Below, in pieces: positions 29,301 through 35,581 of a DNA stretch of 44,017 bases (positions are counted from its first letter, which is position 1; each line of letters starts with the position of its first letter). The notes under the pieces are model-generated. The model searched no databases and was not told the DNA's origin. It saw only the letters and a list, made by a program, of their open reading frames with translations. The position numbers and the translations under genes were made by a program. Source of the DNA: Hellea sp. (lineage in GTDB: Bacteria; Pseudomonadota; Alphaproteobacteria; Caulobacterales; Maricaulaceae); contig JABABK010000027.1 of the NCBI GenBank assembly GCA_014238285.1, positions 1 through 44,017 of the forward strand, in the 5' to 3' direction.

Positions 29301-29907
29301 TTGGCGGCACTATTGTTAATGGCTGTGGAATTTTATCTGACTGGTTCTCGAAATAAATTCCGTTAGCGGGATAATTGCCAAGAGGGTTTCGCTGCACTGT
29401 ATCGGCGCGGCCAGTACCAATTTGATGATAATTTCGCGGAAAATTATCCGGCATAGGCGAAATATCGTCATTTGGACCAAACCACGCTCTCATCGCCCGA
29501 ATACGCGGCAAGTGTCCACACATGGATGTCCCAATACTATCATGATCACCGGTTGCAAACACCCCGCCGCCAGCATCCATAAATTCTGTAATGGCTAGAA
29601 TTTGTTCGTCGGGAATTGCCGGTAGGCTATCGGCCGTCGAGGTGGGTCCGCCATTTCTACCGTCTTTACCGAAAAGCCAGATTACGTCATATTGAAGCAG
29701 ATTATGATCGGCGAAATCAAACTCATGCAAAACGCCGGGTTCCGCGGGAGACGAAACTGTTGGCTCTCGGCGATGGGCTCGCGTGACGTCCATACCCTCA
29801 CCAGCCAAAGTATTGACGAGTTCGGTATAAGTGAAATCAGGTGTTGATCCCTGATCATCTGCAAATCTATAGGAACCGTCTAAGACTATAAGAACTTTAA
29901 TAGGCAT
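26326..29907 (-). CDS. 1193-residue protein: amidotransferase-like domain, beta-rich middle, acidic linker, small C-terminal domain
   Basis: I do not recognise the whole protein. Residues about 1-365 look like a class I amidotransferase/ThuA-like fold: an opening beta strand (PIKVLIVLDGS), DVIWLFG, then ITEFMDAGGGVFATGDHDSIG at the elbow. Residues about 370-900 are beta-rich and Ig-like in feel, with no known motif. Residues about 1057-1110 are an acidic Asp/Gly/Pro linker, and about 1117-1193 form a compact basic module (SGLLYDHFGDFEGFTLETY to the end). There is no signal peptide, so it is probably cytoplasmic. ATG 29907 is clear: an AGGAGG site lies 6 bases upstream. The frame is open back to 30006, but that part is not coding-like. 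It is divergent from the TIR gene and shares the CGTGA-N6-TCACG operator with it. Confidence 0.7.
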   Translation of the reverse strand: MPIKVLIVLDGSYRFADDQGSTPDFTYTELVNTLAGEGMDVTRAHRREPTVSSPAEPGVLHEFDFADHNLLQYDVIWLFGKDGRNGGPTSTADSLPAIPDEQILAITEFMDAGGGVFATGDHDSIGTSMCGHLPRIRAMRAWFGPNDDISPMPDNFPRNYHQIGTGRADTVQRNPLGNYPANGIYFENQSDKIPQPLTIVPPTHAILRHDDEDIDVFPDHMHEGQTLGEVELDAVNYDYDQNIVGSPNDEFPALEGVVEKPQIIATGQSLGYAQYYGWSESSLDTTIADPKTVNTFSVYDGRKVGIGRIITGATFHHYIDINLTGDTRIDTDEKKDRTGPSAEKGHGFNDDPAVFEKIKAVYINITNWLARPRPRLEVILERSTFSQDEVSGNPNFNGAVLVTVSGLKPNQFPGGGVSGGLSAAQLASRAPVFNDVTGVNIAVNSVDTDDPGYPDRVQRITFTYNVTIDSEDAFGFDGNNIDIPVTGTLISDAVAGPLTDTAWIQLVKSANPFMLDLDHSDAKTWLSSDVRVFPVIAGEGGLPANASRAQALDYIQDYVTGLSTAAFNALPVQQSESALSPLPTTTGADSKKVYNFAVARVRLNGNSASAENVRVFFRIFTSQTTAALTYIHPDGELPQQGYLRTDNASPIALPGTTSGGGEWLSFPFFAQARTSPTSSQADGFNVKDIAPNPGSEVTTFFGALIDNNLDDPYLPIIPSESGSVPLPTLLMGEHQCLVAQIEYDGTPIPSGSRPSTSDKLSQRNLAMSTIANPGLNASRMAMHTFEIEATPRPITANLPADELLLDWDKGVPKGTEVRIFIPSWKAHKVVELADKMYARHEIRVLDDHTIAIPAGGSRYVPIPQHLGRQTGVLSLQFPLGVKKGQRFDLAVQQITNRIRRGKFPPTQTTEISAKEAAKLLAKYDKAETTHAKRKTFAAGVYDLGDNKTLVTDLSIFDAVGDHALLIEHPDPKKVERARQQSGLWREVVGAFQLGIPVSMKDDMLIYHMRLLSAFRWRAEHLRLNSRWYETFMHYLDLLTEKVKALGGDVYKIPPHVGGIIPLPTDPGDDNPDDGSSDGEKPGDDDVPGGDDDPFFEPGDDDWLSETDGLGDPKKVKPAAKSGKVSGLLYDHFGDFEGFTLETYNGSNYRFFSRETAILDIARTAWLDRYVVTVITVSSKSRRVRRLLIRGYSD

Positions 29908-30206
29908 TTTTGCCTCCTGTTTAAGCGTCCCCCTGCTAATTAGAATTTTGATGTAACCGCACAATTGGCTGCGGGCACGGTTAAGGCCGCACGCGTCAAT
30001 AAGCACGAAAGTCGTGCCAATAACTGCTTTGTAAATGAGTCCAATTCCCGAGGCTTTTGCTCGGTCTCAATGTGCGCCCAGATTAGCTCATCACTTAGAG
30101 CAAATCGTTCAACCTCTATAATTCAAATCGACAGTCAATACGCGTGAGATATCTCACGCTGACAAGAATTATATAAATCTGAAGATTAAAGTTGCAGACG
30201 TAATAC
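29908..30206. other. divergent intergenic region between the 1193-residue gene and the TIR gene
   Basis: About 300 bases without a convincing gene. It holds a short hairpin (GCACGA and TCGTGC arms, 30003-30017), the perfect palindrome at 30142-30159, and an AT-rich stretch with TATAAA at 30172 that could be a -10 element for the TIR gene. A 60-codon open frame at 29965-30147 lacks a ribosome site and looks spurious. Confidence 0.6.
30142..30159. promoter_or_regulatory. perfect 18-base palindromic operator, CGTGA-N6-TCACG class
   Basis: GCGTGAGAT followed by its exact reverse complement ATCTCACGC. The core CGTGA-N6-TCACG recurs at 32722 and 34336. It resembles CRP/FNR-superfamily sites (CRP: TGTGA-N6-TCACA) with the outer base changed. 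The centre is about 21 bases upstream of a TATAAA, so it would overlap the -35 region of the TIR promoter, and it could also serve the divergent large gene. Confidence 0.75.
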
Positions 30207-31934
30207 TTGCGCTCATGGCTTTTTTCCACTTATAATCAAACTTATTGGGGAACGACTATCAAGGGCAAACACAAATACGCGGCATTTATATCCTATGCTC
30301 ATGCTGATGAAGCGCAAGCAAGGAAGCTGCATAATGCGCTTGAAACTTATCCTCTGCCAAGAGGTATGGACACGGAAAAGCGCGCGCGACTCACCCCTAT
30401 TTTCAGGGATGTGACCGAGCTAACGGCCCACCATTCATTGTCTGAAAAAATCCGCGACGCGGTTGAAACATCACGCTATTTGATTGTCCTATGCTCACCC
30501 GCTGCTAAAGCTTCCCACTGGGTCAATGAAGAAATTCGGTTGTTCCGGTCACTCCACGGCGAAAATGCCATTCTAACAGTAATCGTCGACGGCGCTCCCG
30601 ATACCGCCTTCCCGCCAGCCCTACTGGATGATGGCCGTGAACCTCTGGCTGCCGACATTAGCGGCCGCGAAGGATTTAAATTCGGCACGACACAGCTTGC
30701 TGCCTCGATGTTAGGGGTGGGGCTTGATAGGCTGGTTCAGCGGGATCAGAAACGGCGGCGGATACGGGCGCAGATGATTACAGCGGCAAGTACAGCGCTT
30801 GCCATTGTCATGGGCGGACTTGCTTGGAACGCTGTCGATGCAAGAGATGACGCGCAGGTCAGCCAAGCCAAAGCCGAAGTCAGCCGGAACGAGGCGGAAG
30901 AACTAGTAGAATATATGCTAGGCGATTTAAAATCAGAGCTCGATGCAGTTGGTAAACTTCCCATTTTAAACGGTGTTGGTGACAAAGTTGCCGATTATTA
31001 CGAAGATATTCCACTCTCCGATATGGATGATGATAGGTTGGCAAGAAGATCCGAAGCACGGCATTTATTGGGACAAGTTTACTTGAAGCAAGGCCTAAAT
31101 GATAAATCGCTCGCGGAATTGCAAGCTGCTTATGACGCAACTGAAGAAATCTATCAGCGTAATCCTGATGATCCAGAAACAATATATACTCATGCCCAAA
31201 GTGAATATTGGATGGGGGAACTTTATCATATTAAAAAAAATTATTTAAAATCTCTTGAGTATTGGAAAAACTACAACAAATTCGGACAAATTCTATACAA
31301 TTTCGACCAAAGCCATTCACGTTGGTTAAACGAAGCAGCTTGGGGAAATGGAAATTTAGGCCTTTTATATAAAAAGCTGGAAGATTTTGAGAAAGCAACT
31401 CAACATTACACTAAATCAGTTGAGTATTTTCATTTATCTCTAAAGCACACCCCAAATGCCCAAAATATTAAATTTGAGCTAGCAAATAGCTTGGCTGGCT
31501 GGTCAAATACTCTAGTAAAAACTCGCAAGTTTTCGGAGGCACGGAACAGACGCAATGAGCAAATAAAGATACTTTCCGAATTACGAACCTTAGCGCCAAA
31601 TAATAATGAATTCAAATATCGTTATATCGGTGGTCAATTACGCTTACAACGAATTTTGGTTCAGAAGGAAAAGCAATGCAATCTTTTCGAGCAAAAAACG
31701 TATTTAAACAAGTTATTTAAATTGTCCCAGTTTGATGATAGCAATTATGATTGGAAACATGATTATGTTTCTCATTCGTATTTTTTTCTTACCGAGTGTC
31801 CAAATTGGAAATTTGCTCCTGATTTAGAATTTACACTTGCAAAAGTTTTAAAATTTGCCACCGAAAATATTTCTCCAGACGACTTAACAGAAGAATTAAG
31901 TGAACTGGCTCAAATAAGAAGAGCCAGTCAATAA
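30207..31934 (+). CDS. TIR domain, transmembrane segment and TPR protein
   Basis: The N-terminal TIR domain (TIR_2 type) starts with KYAAFISYAHADEAQA and has PIFRDVTELTAHHSLSEKI and VLCSPAAKASHWVNEEI, where a Glu of WVNEE is the candidate NADase residue. A basic stretch (QKRRRIRAQ) leads into one membrane helix (ITAASTALAIVMGGLAW), so the TIR domain is cytoplasmic. After it come an AEELVEYMLGDLKSELDAVGKL segment, common in alphaproteobacterial TIR and kinase-type receptors, and several TPRs. The start is uncertain: TTG 30207 has no ribosome site, whereas ATC 30258, with GGGGA 6 bases upstream, would give (M)KGKHKYAAFISYAHAD. The 3' half is much more AT-rich than the 5' half. It is likely a signalling or defence effector. 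It ends 6 bases from the convergent 238-residue gene. Confidence 0.85.
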   Translation: MRSWLFSTYNQTYWGTTIKGKHKYAAFISYAHADEAQARKLHNALETYPLPRGMDTEKRARLTPIFRDVTELTAHHSLSEKIRDAVETSRYLIVLCSPAAKASHWVNEEIRLFRSLHGENAILTVIVDGAPDTAFPPALLDDGREPLAADISGREGFKFGTTQLAASMLGVGLDRLVQRDQKRRRIRAQMITAASTALAIVMGGLAWNAVDARDDAQVSQAKAEVSRNEAEELVEYMLGDLKSELDAVGKLPILNGVGDKVADYYEDIPLSDMDDDRLARRSEARHLLGQVYLKQGLNDKSLAELQAAYDATEEIYQRNPDDPETIYTHAQSEYWMGELYHIKKNYLKSLEYWKNYNKFGQILYNFDQSHSRWLNEAAWGNGNLGLLYKKLEDFEKATQHYTKSVEYFHLSLKHTPNAQNIKFELANSLAGWSNTLVKTRKFSEARNRRNEQIKILSELRTLAPNNNEFKYRYIGGQLRLQRILVQKEKQCNLFEQKTYLNKLFKLSQFDDSNYDWKHDYVSHSYFFLTECPNWKFAPDLEFTLAKVLKFATENISPDDLTEELSELAQIRRASQ

Positions 31935-31940
31935 CTAGTA

Positions 31941-32657
31941 TTAATTCCCTCCTCGAGTACCGTCACTATTTGAACCCGGATCAATAATGATATCCGTGCA
32001 CATCTGTTCGCCCTGCGTCGTCTGGGTAATGGAAACGTGCAAATTATATTTCATCCGAAATTTACCAATTTCAGGGAGTACGGCGGTGGACGCTTCTTCT
32101 TTTGTGGTTGCCGCAACCAAGCGCTGGACAAATGCATTATCCGGCGCCCAGTTATGGTTCATCACAAATAGGCTGTGACCATCCGGGCTAGTGCCCAAGA
32201 TTTCAAACAAATCATTCGGACCTTCTTTCGACCCGCATAAAGCAGGGACATTATCGACTGAATATTGTGTGTGATCTGTGAATGTCCAATTTTCCCTAGG
32301 AAGATGAAAAACATGCACAACCGGACAGTTGATCGCAAAATCAAGCGGTGTTGGCGGCGTACCACTTTGATTGCGGTCATGATCTCCGAAAAAGTCAATA
32401 TAGCTTTGAACGGCATCAGAAACACCAGCCATACCCGTTAGCTGCGTAGCGGCATTTACAATCGTCTCTAATTGAGGAACTTTAATACGCGTCCTATGAA
32501 CATTACCGCCTTTAATATCGACATTGATCGGTAGCAGAAGCGGCTTTTTCGATCCGCTTTGGAATTCTTTGCTATTCATCCAATCAAGCTGATAGTGGTC
32601 CCATTTTCTCAAATAGTTTTGATTGGCGGTTATCTCTCCGCGTGTGATTTTAGGCAT
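31941..32657 (-). CDS. 238-residue protein of unknown function
   Basis: I do not recognise a family with confidence. It has no signal peptide or membrane helix, so it is probably cytoplasmic. Landmarks are LLLPINVDIKGGNVHRTRI, CPVVHVFHLPRENWTFTDH, SLFVMNHNW, and a C-terminal KYNLHVSITQTTQGEQMCTD leading into IIIDPGSNSDG. The alternation of beta strands suggests a compact beta-sandwich. The ATG at 32657 has a GGGAG site about 7 bases upstream. A CGTGA-N6-TCACG operator lies about 65 bases before the start, so it has its own promoter although it follows the protease gene on the same strand. It is likely a partner in the TIR/protease module; function is open. Confidence 0.75.
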   Translation of the reverse strand: MPKITRGEITANQNYLRKWDHYQLDWMNSKEFQSGSKKPLLLPINVDIKGGNVHRTRIKVPQLETIVNAATQLTGMAGVSDAVQSYIDFFGDHDRNQSGTPPTPLDFAINCPVVHVFHLPRENWTFTDHTQYSVDNVPALCGSKEGPNDLFEILGTSPDGHSLFVMNHNWAPDNAFVQRLVAATTKEEASTAVLPEIGKFRMKYNLHVSITQTTQGEQMCTDIIIDPGSNSDGTRGGN

Positions 32658-32721
32658 GGTCTCTCTCCCAATTTGTTGCCGTTGGTCTCGCTGTTTTCTA
32701 ACAAATTTTAAACCCCTCTGA

Positions 32722-32737
32722 CGTGACCGGGATCACG
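32722..32737. promoter_or_regulatory. CGTGA-N6-TCACG operator before the 238-residue gene
   Basis: CGTGA at 32722-32726, six bases, TCACG at 32733-32737. The right arm overlaps the stop codon of the protease gene. On the minus strand a TAAAAT at 32710-32705 lies about 20 bases past the centre and could be the -10 element for the 238-residue gene. Same half-sites as the elements at 30143 and 34336. Confidence 0.7.
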
Positions 32738-34283
32738 CGAACTTTCCTTTATTGGCCGCCTCGGCTGACGCGACGAATTCTATGGCCATGGCCAGATTGG
32801 CGGCTTCTTCACCAAATAATGACCGCGAGCCTGCAAAGTGAACCCCTAAAAGCTCGCCCGTGCGGGCGCAAAGAACCGGCGATCCTGAATGGCCCGGCAA
32901 GGTGGAGGCGTTGTGACAAACCGCCTGCAAGCTCTCGCCGGAATTGATCAGAGCATCGACTTTGAACATAATGCCAAAGGGCGCATCCGTATCGGTTGAG
33001 TGGCGAAATACTTGGCCTTGGGACAGCCGCTTGACCGCAAATATTGGATCCGGCTCTACGGCGGATAGAGTAACCTCATCCACTTCAAACGGACAAGGAT
33101 AGCCAACCAAAACCACGTCGCGCGTATCAAGGTCACTTGCCGGCACGGCGACGCGATCAATAGGTGTGCGGTCTGTGACGCCGCGCGTGAGCCTGAAAAT
33201 CGCGATGTCGAGTTCAGGTAAGACAAGCGGGGGCTGACCGTCAAATTCATAGTAATCCGAATGATCCCGGTCACGCTCTGCGATAAACTCAATCCCGCCG
33301 CACTCATCCCCGTGCAAATATTGCTTGTAAGTTTCCCAGACATGCTGATTGGTCATGACATGGCGCGGCGTGATTAAAAACCCAGTCCCGAGCGAAACAT
33401 CATCATTAGTAGGCACGCCTTCTTGAGCAAATCCAATACGTCCTGTGGCCTTGTATGCTGGGCGTAGAGCCGCATATTGCCCCGTCAGTGTCTGAAGACC
33501 TGATGGCATCGTATGTCCCAGAGGCGCCACTGGCGGCGGCCCTGGCGTGATTGCAGACATAGGAAAGGCGCTTTGCGCGAAAACAACGTGCTCGTCATTG
33601 GGTTTGCGCGGCCTAGGACGGACTCTCAAGTTTTCAGGAGAACCTGCCGGTGTGTTTTTTCCGCCCATAACATTCCGAAGCAATAAGCTCGCCGCCAAAA
33701 GACCCGCCGCTCCAATGGCAGGTATGAGCCAATTTATGGAGGGGGAAACAATCGAAGGTTCGCCAACGAATTCTACTTCGCGAATTTCGATAAAATTCCC
33801 ATAAGCCTTAAAAACACTCGTAACAATTAAGTCCACTTTGGCGACTCCCTCAATTTTATGAGGAAAATCGAATTCCTGTACATCAAGTTGAGCGCGTGCG
33901 GCTAACATCTGATCAAGTACGACTAACTTTTGACCACTTTTTCCATAAAACTTCAATTTGAAAGTTTTGACACCTTCACCATATACAACAACGTCATTCC
34001 AAAGACGAAATCCTGTAACATCATATAATTTATCAAATTTAAGTGTAATCACGCCTTGCTGGACGTCACTTATGAAGCCTTTCTTGTTGGCATACTGAAT
34101 ATTTTTATTGTATTTTTGTGGGTCTACAATTCCATCATTTATTTGAGAGAGCGATGTTCCTCTATCTGCAGATAAGTTCGTGCTAGGCGTAATTTGAGAT
34201 GTGCGGATTTCCCCGGCCATCGCAAACTGGCCAAGCAAGAACCAACTTGCTAATATCGATACTAAAAATCTACCCCAATGCAT
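32733..34283 (-). CDS. membrane protein with discoidin-like sensor and trypsin-like protease domain
   Basis: A 516-residue protein. A signal peptide (residues 1-23, ending FAMA) precedes a discoidin/F5-8C-like beta domain (about 27-175, with ITLKFDKLYDVTGFRLWND and IEIREVEFVGEP). One membrane helix (about 184-203) is followed by basic residues (RNVMGGK, then RVRPRPRKP). Residues about 270-516 are a Trypsin_2-type serine protease: His314 in TNQHVW, Asp359 in ELDIAIFRL and Ser466 in LPGHSGSPV. With a cleaved signal peptide and positive-inside flanks, the sensor would be periplasmic and the protease cytoplasmic. ATG 34283 has a GGGGAGAG site. The 5' third is AT-richer than the protease part, suggesting domain shuffling. 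A CGTGA-N6-TCACG site precedes it. Confidence 0.85.
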   Translation of the reverse strand: MHWGRFLVSILASWFLLGQFAMAGEIRTSQITPSTNLSADRGTSLSQINDGIVDPQKYNKNIQYANKKGFISDVQQGVITLKFDKLYDVTGFRLWNDVVVYGEGVKTFKLKFYGKSGQKLVVLDQMLAARAQLDVQEFDFPHKIEGVAKVDLIVTSVFKAYGNFIEIREVEFVGEPSIVSPSINWLIPAIGAAGLLAASLLLRNVMGGKNTPAGSPENLRVRPRPRKPNDEHVVFAQSAFPMSAITPGPPPVAPLGHTMPSGLQTLTGQYAALRPAYKATGRIGFAQEGVPTNDDVSLGTGFLITPRHVMTNQHVWETYKQYLHGDECGGIEFIAERDRDHSDYYEFDGQPPLVLPELDIAIFRLTRGVTDRTPIDRVAVPASDLDTRDVVLVGYPCPFEVDEVTLSAVEPDPIFAVKRLSQGQVFRHSTDTDAPFGIMFKVDALINSGESLQAVCHNASTLPGHSGSPVLCARTGELLGVHFAGSRSLFGEEAANLAMAIEFVASAEAANKGKFA

Positions 34284-34335
34284 GTCTGACTCTCCCCAAT
34301 TTGGTCAGATACTCGCACAAAACTTACCATGCCGC

Positions 34336-34351
34336 CGTGATCTGCATCACG
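34336..34351. promoter_or_regulatory. CGTGA-N6-TCACG operator before the membrane protease
   Basis: CGTGA at 34336-34340, six bases, TCACG at 34347-34351, about 53 bases before the protease ATG and about 48 bases before the divergent radical SAM start. Third copy of the same palindrome in 4.2 kb. A TAAGTT about 18 bases past the centre on the minus strand is a weak -10 candidate for the protease. Confidence 0.7.
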
Positions 34352-34398
34352 CAAGGTTTAATATGAACACCGTCGAAATATAGTTCTTGATTTGTTCT

Positions 34399-35571
34399 AT
34401 GAGTTATGATTACATTCCTATTATGGCAAAACCTCATTTATCATCCTTCAAGCCTGTTAAAGGGGCCATCGAAAAGGGACTCACTGAAAAAGGACGGGGG
34501 GCGCGGACGAATGTTACGCCGCGCTATGAAAGCCTGATCCGCGAGCGCCATGATGATGGCTGGGAATCTTTAAGCGATGACTTTCAAAAAGGCACAAAAA
34601 CCGAAGTGCGTTTTGATACGACCCGTAAAATCATAAACTATATCAAATCGCCCTATGTCAATATGGACAGGTCCATCAATATGTATCGGGGCTGTGAACA
34701 TGGCTGTATCTATTGTTTCGCCCGGCCCAATCATGCCTATTTAGGCTATTCTCCGGGACTGGATTTTGAAACCAAATTATTTGCCAAACCCCACGCCGCG
34801 AAACTACTCGCGGAAGAGATGGCGCATCCGCGCTATAAAGTTCGCACCATGGCTATCGGCACAAATACTGATGCCTATCAACCCATAGAGCGAATTTACA
34901 GGATCATGCACGATATCCTACAAGTTTTATCGGATTTCAATCATCCCGTGTCTGTTTTGACCAAATCCAATTTGATCACCCGAGATCTCGAGATACTCGC
35001 CCCCATGGCCAAAAAAAACCTGACCCGCTGTATGCTTTCCATCACCACGCAAGACCGCAGGCTGGCCCGCGCCATGGAACCGCGCGCGCCAACCCCTGAA
35101 AAGCGCTTTGAGGCATTAAAGCAGCTCGCCGATAACGGTATTCCCACAGGTATTATGCTCGGCCCCATGATACCGGGTCTCAATGATACAGAGCTGGAAT
35201 CGATCATGGAACGGGCGGTCGATCTCGGCGCCTCGTTCTCCGCCTACACGATCCTGCGTCTTCCCATGGAAATAGCGCCTCTGTTTCAGGAGTGGTTAGA
35301 AGTGTTTGCCCCCAACCGCGCCGCCCGTATCATGCGCCATATAAGAGAAATGAATGGGGGTAAGAATTACGACCCAGCCTGGTCCAGAAACATACAAGGA
35401 GAGGGCAGCGAGCTTAAAGGTACTTTTTCCAAACTCATTAGCTTTCGATATCGAAAGTCACAGGAGCGCACGGGCATTATATCTTTAAGCCGAGGCCGCG
35501 TACCCCTTGATCATAGCCTGTTTCGCGTGCCGTCAAAAATATCAGGTCAAGGCGATTTATTTGGCCCATAA
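34399..35571 (+). CDS. PA0069-family radical SAM protein
   Basis: About 390 residues. The iron-sulfur motif is CEHGCIYC (CxxxCxxC), followed by FARPNHAYLGYSPGLDFE, typical of the SplB-like PA0069 family. Other landmarks are GTNTDAYQPIERIYRI, SVLTKSNLITRDLEIL and GIMLGPMIPGLND. The reaction is not known for the family. The frame is open from TTG 34387; ATG 34399 or ATG 34423 (MAKPHLSS) are plausible starts and none has a strong ribosome site. It is divergent from the membrane protease and ends 10 bases from the convergent lipoprotein gene. It is widely conserved, so it is probably chromosomal background rather than part of the TIR module. Confidence 0.88.
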   Translation: MSYDYIPIMAKPHLSSFKPVKGAIEKGLTEKGRGARTNVTPRYESLIRERHDDGWESLSDDFQKGTKTEVRFDTTRKIINYIKSPYVNMDRSINMYRGCEHGCIYCFARPNHAYLGYSPGLDFETKLFAKPHAAKLLAEEMAHPRYKVRTMAIGTNTDAYQPIERIYRIMHDILQVLSDFNHPVSVLTKSNLITRDLEILAPMAKKNLTRCMLSITTQDRRLARAMEPRAPTPEKRFEALKQLADNGIPTGIMLGPMIPGLNDTELESIMERAVDLGASFSAYTILRLPMEIAPLFQEWLEVFAPNRAARIMRHIREMNGGKNYDPAWSRNIQGEGSELKGTFSKLISFRYRKSQERTGIISLSRGRVPLDHSLFRVPSKISGQGDLFGP

Positions 35572-35581
35572 AGAGAGATAG

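Noticed and set aside
29965-30147. 60-codon open frame in the divergent intergenic region
   Set aside because: No ribosome site, odd composition, and it overlaps the palindromic operator; treated as non-coding.
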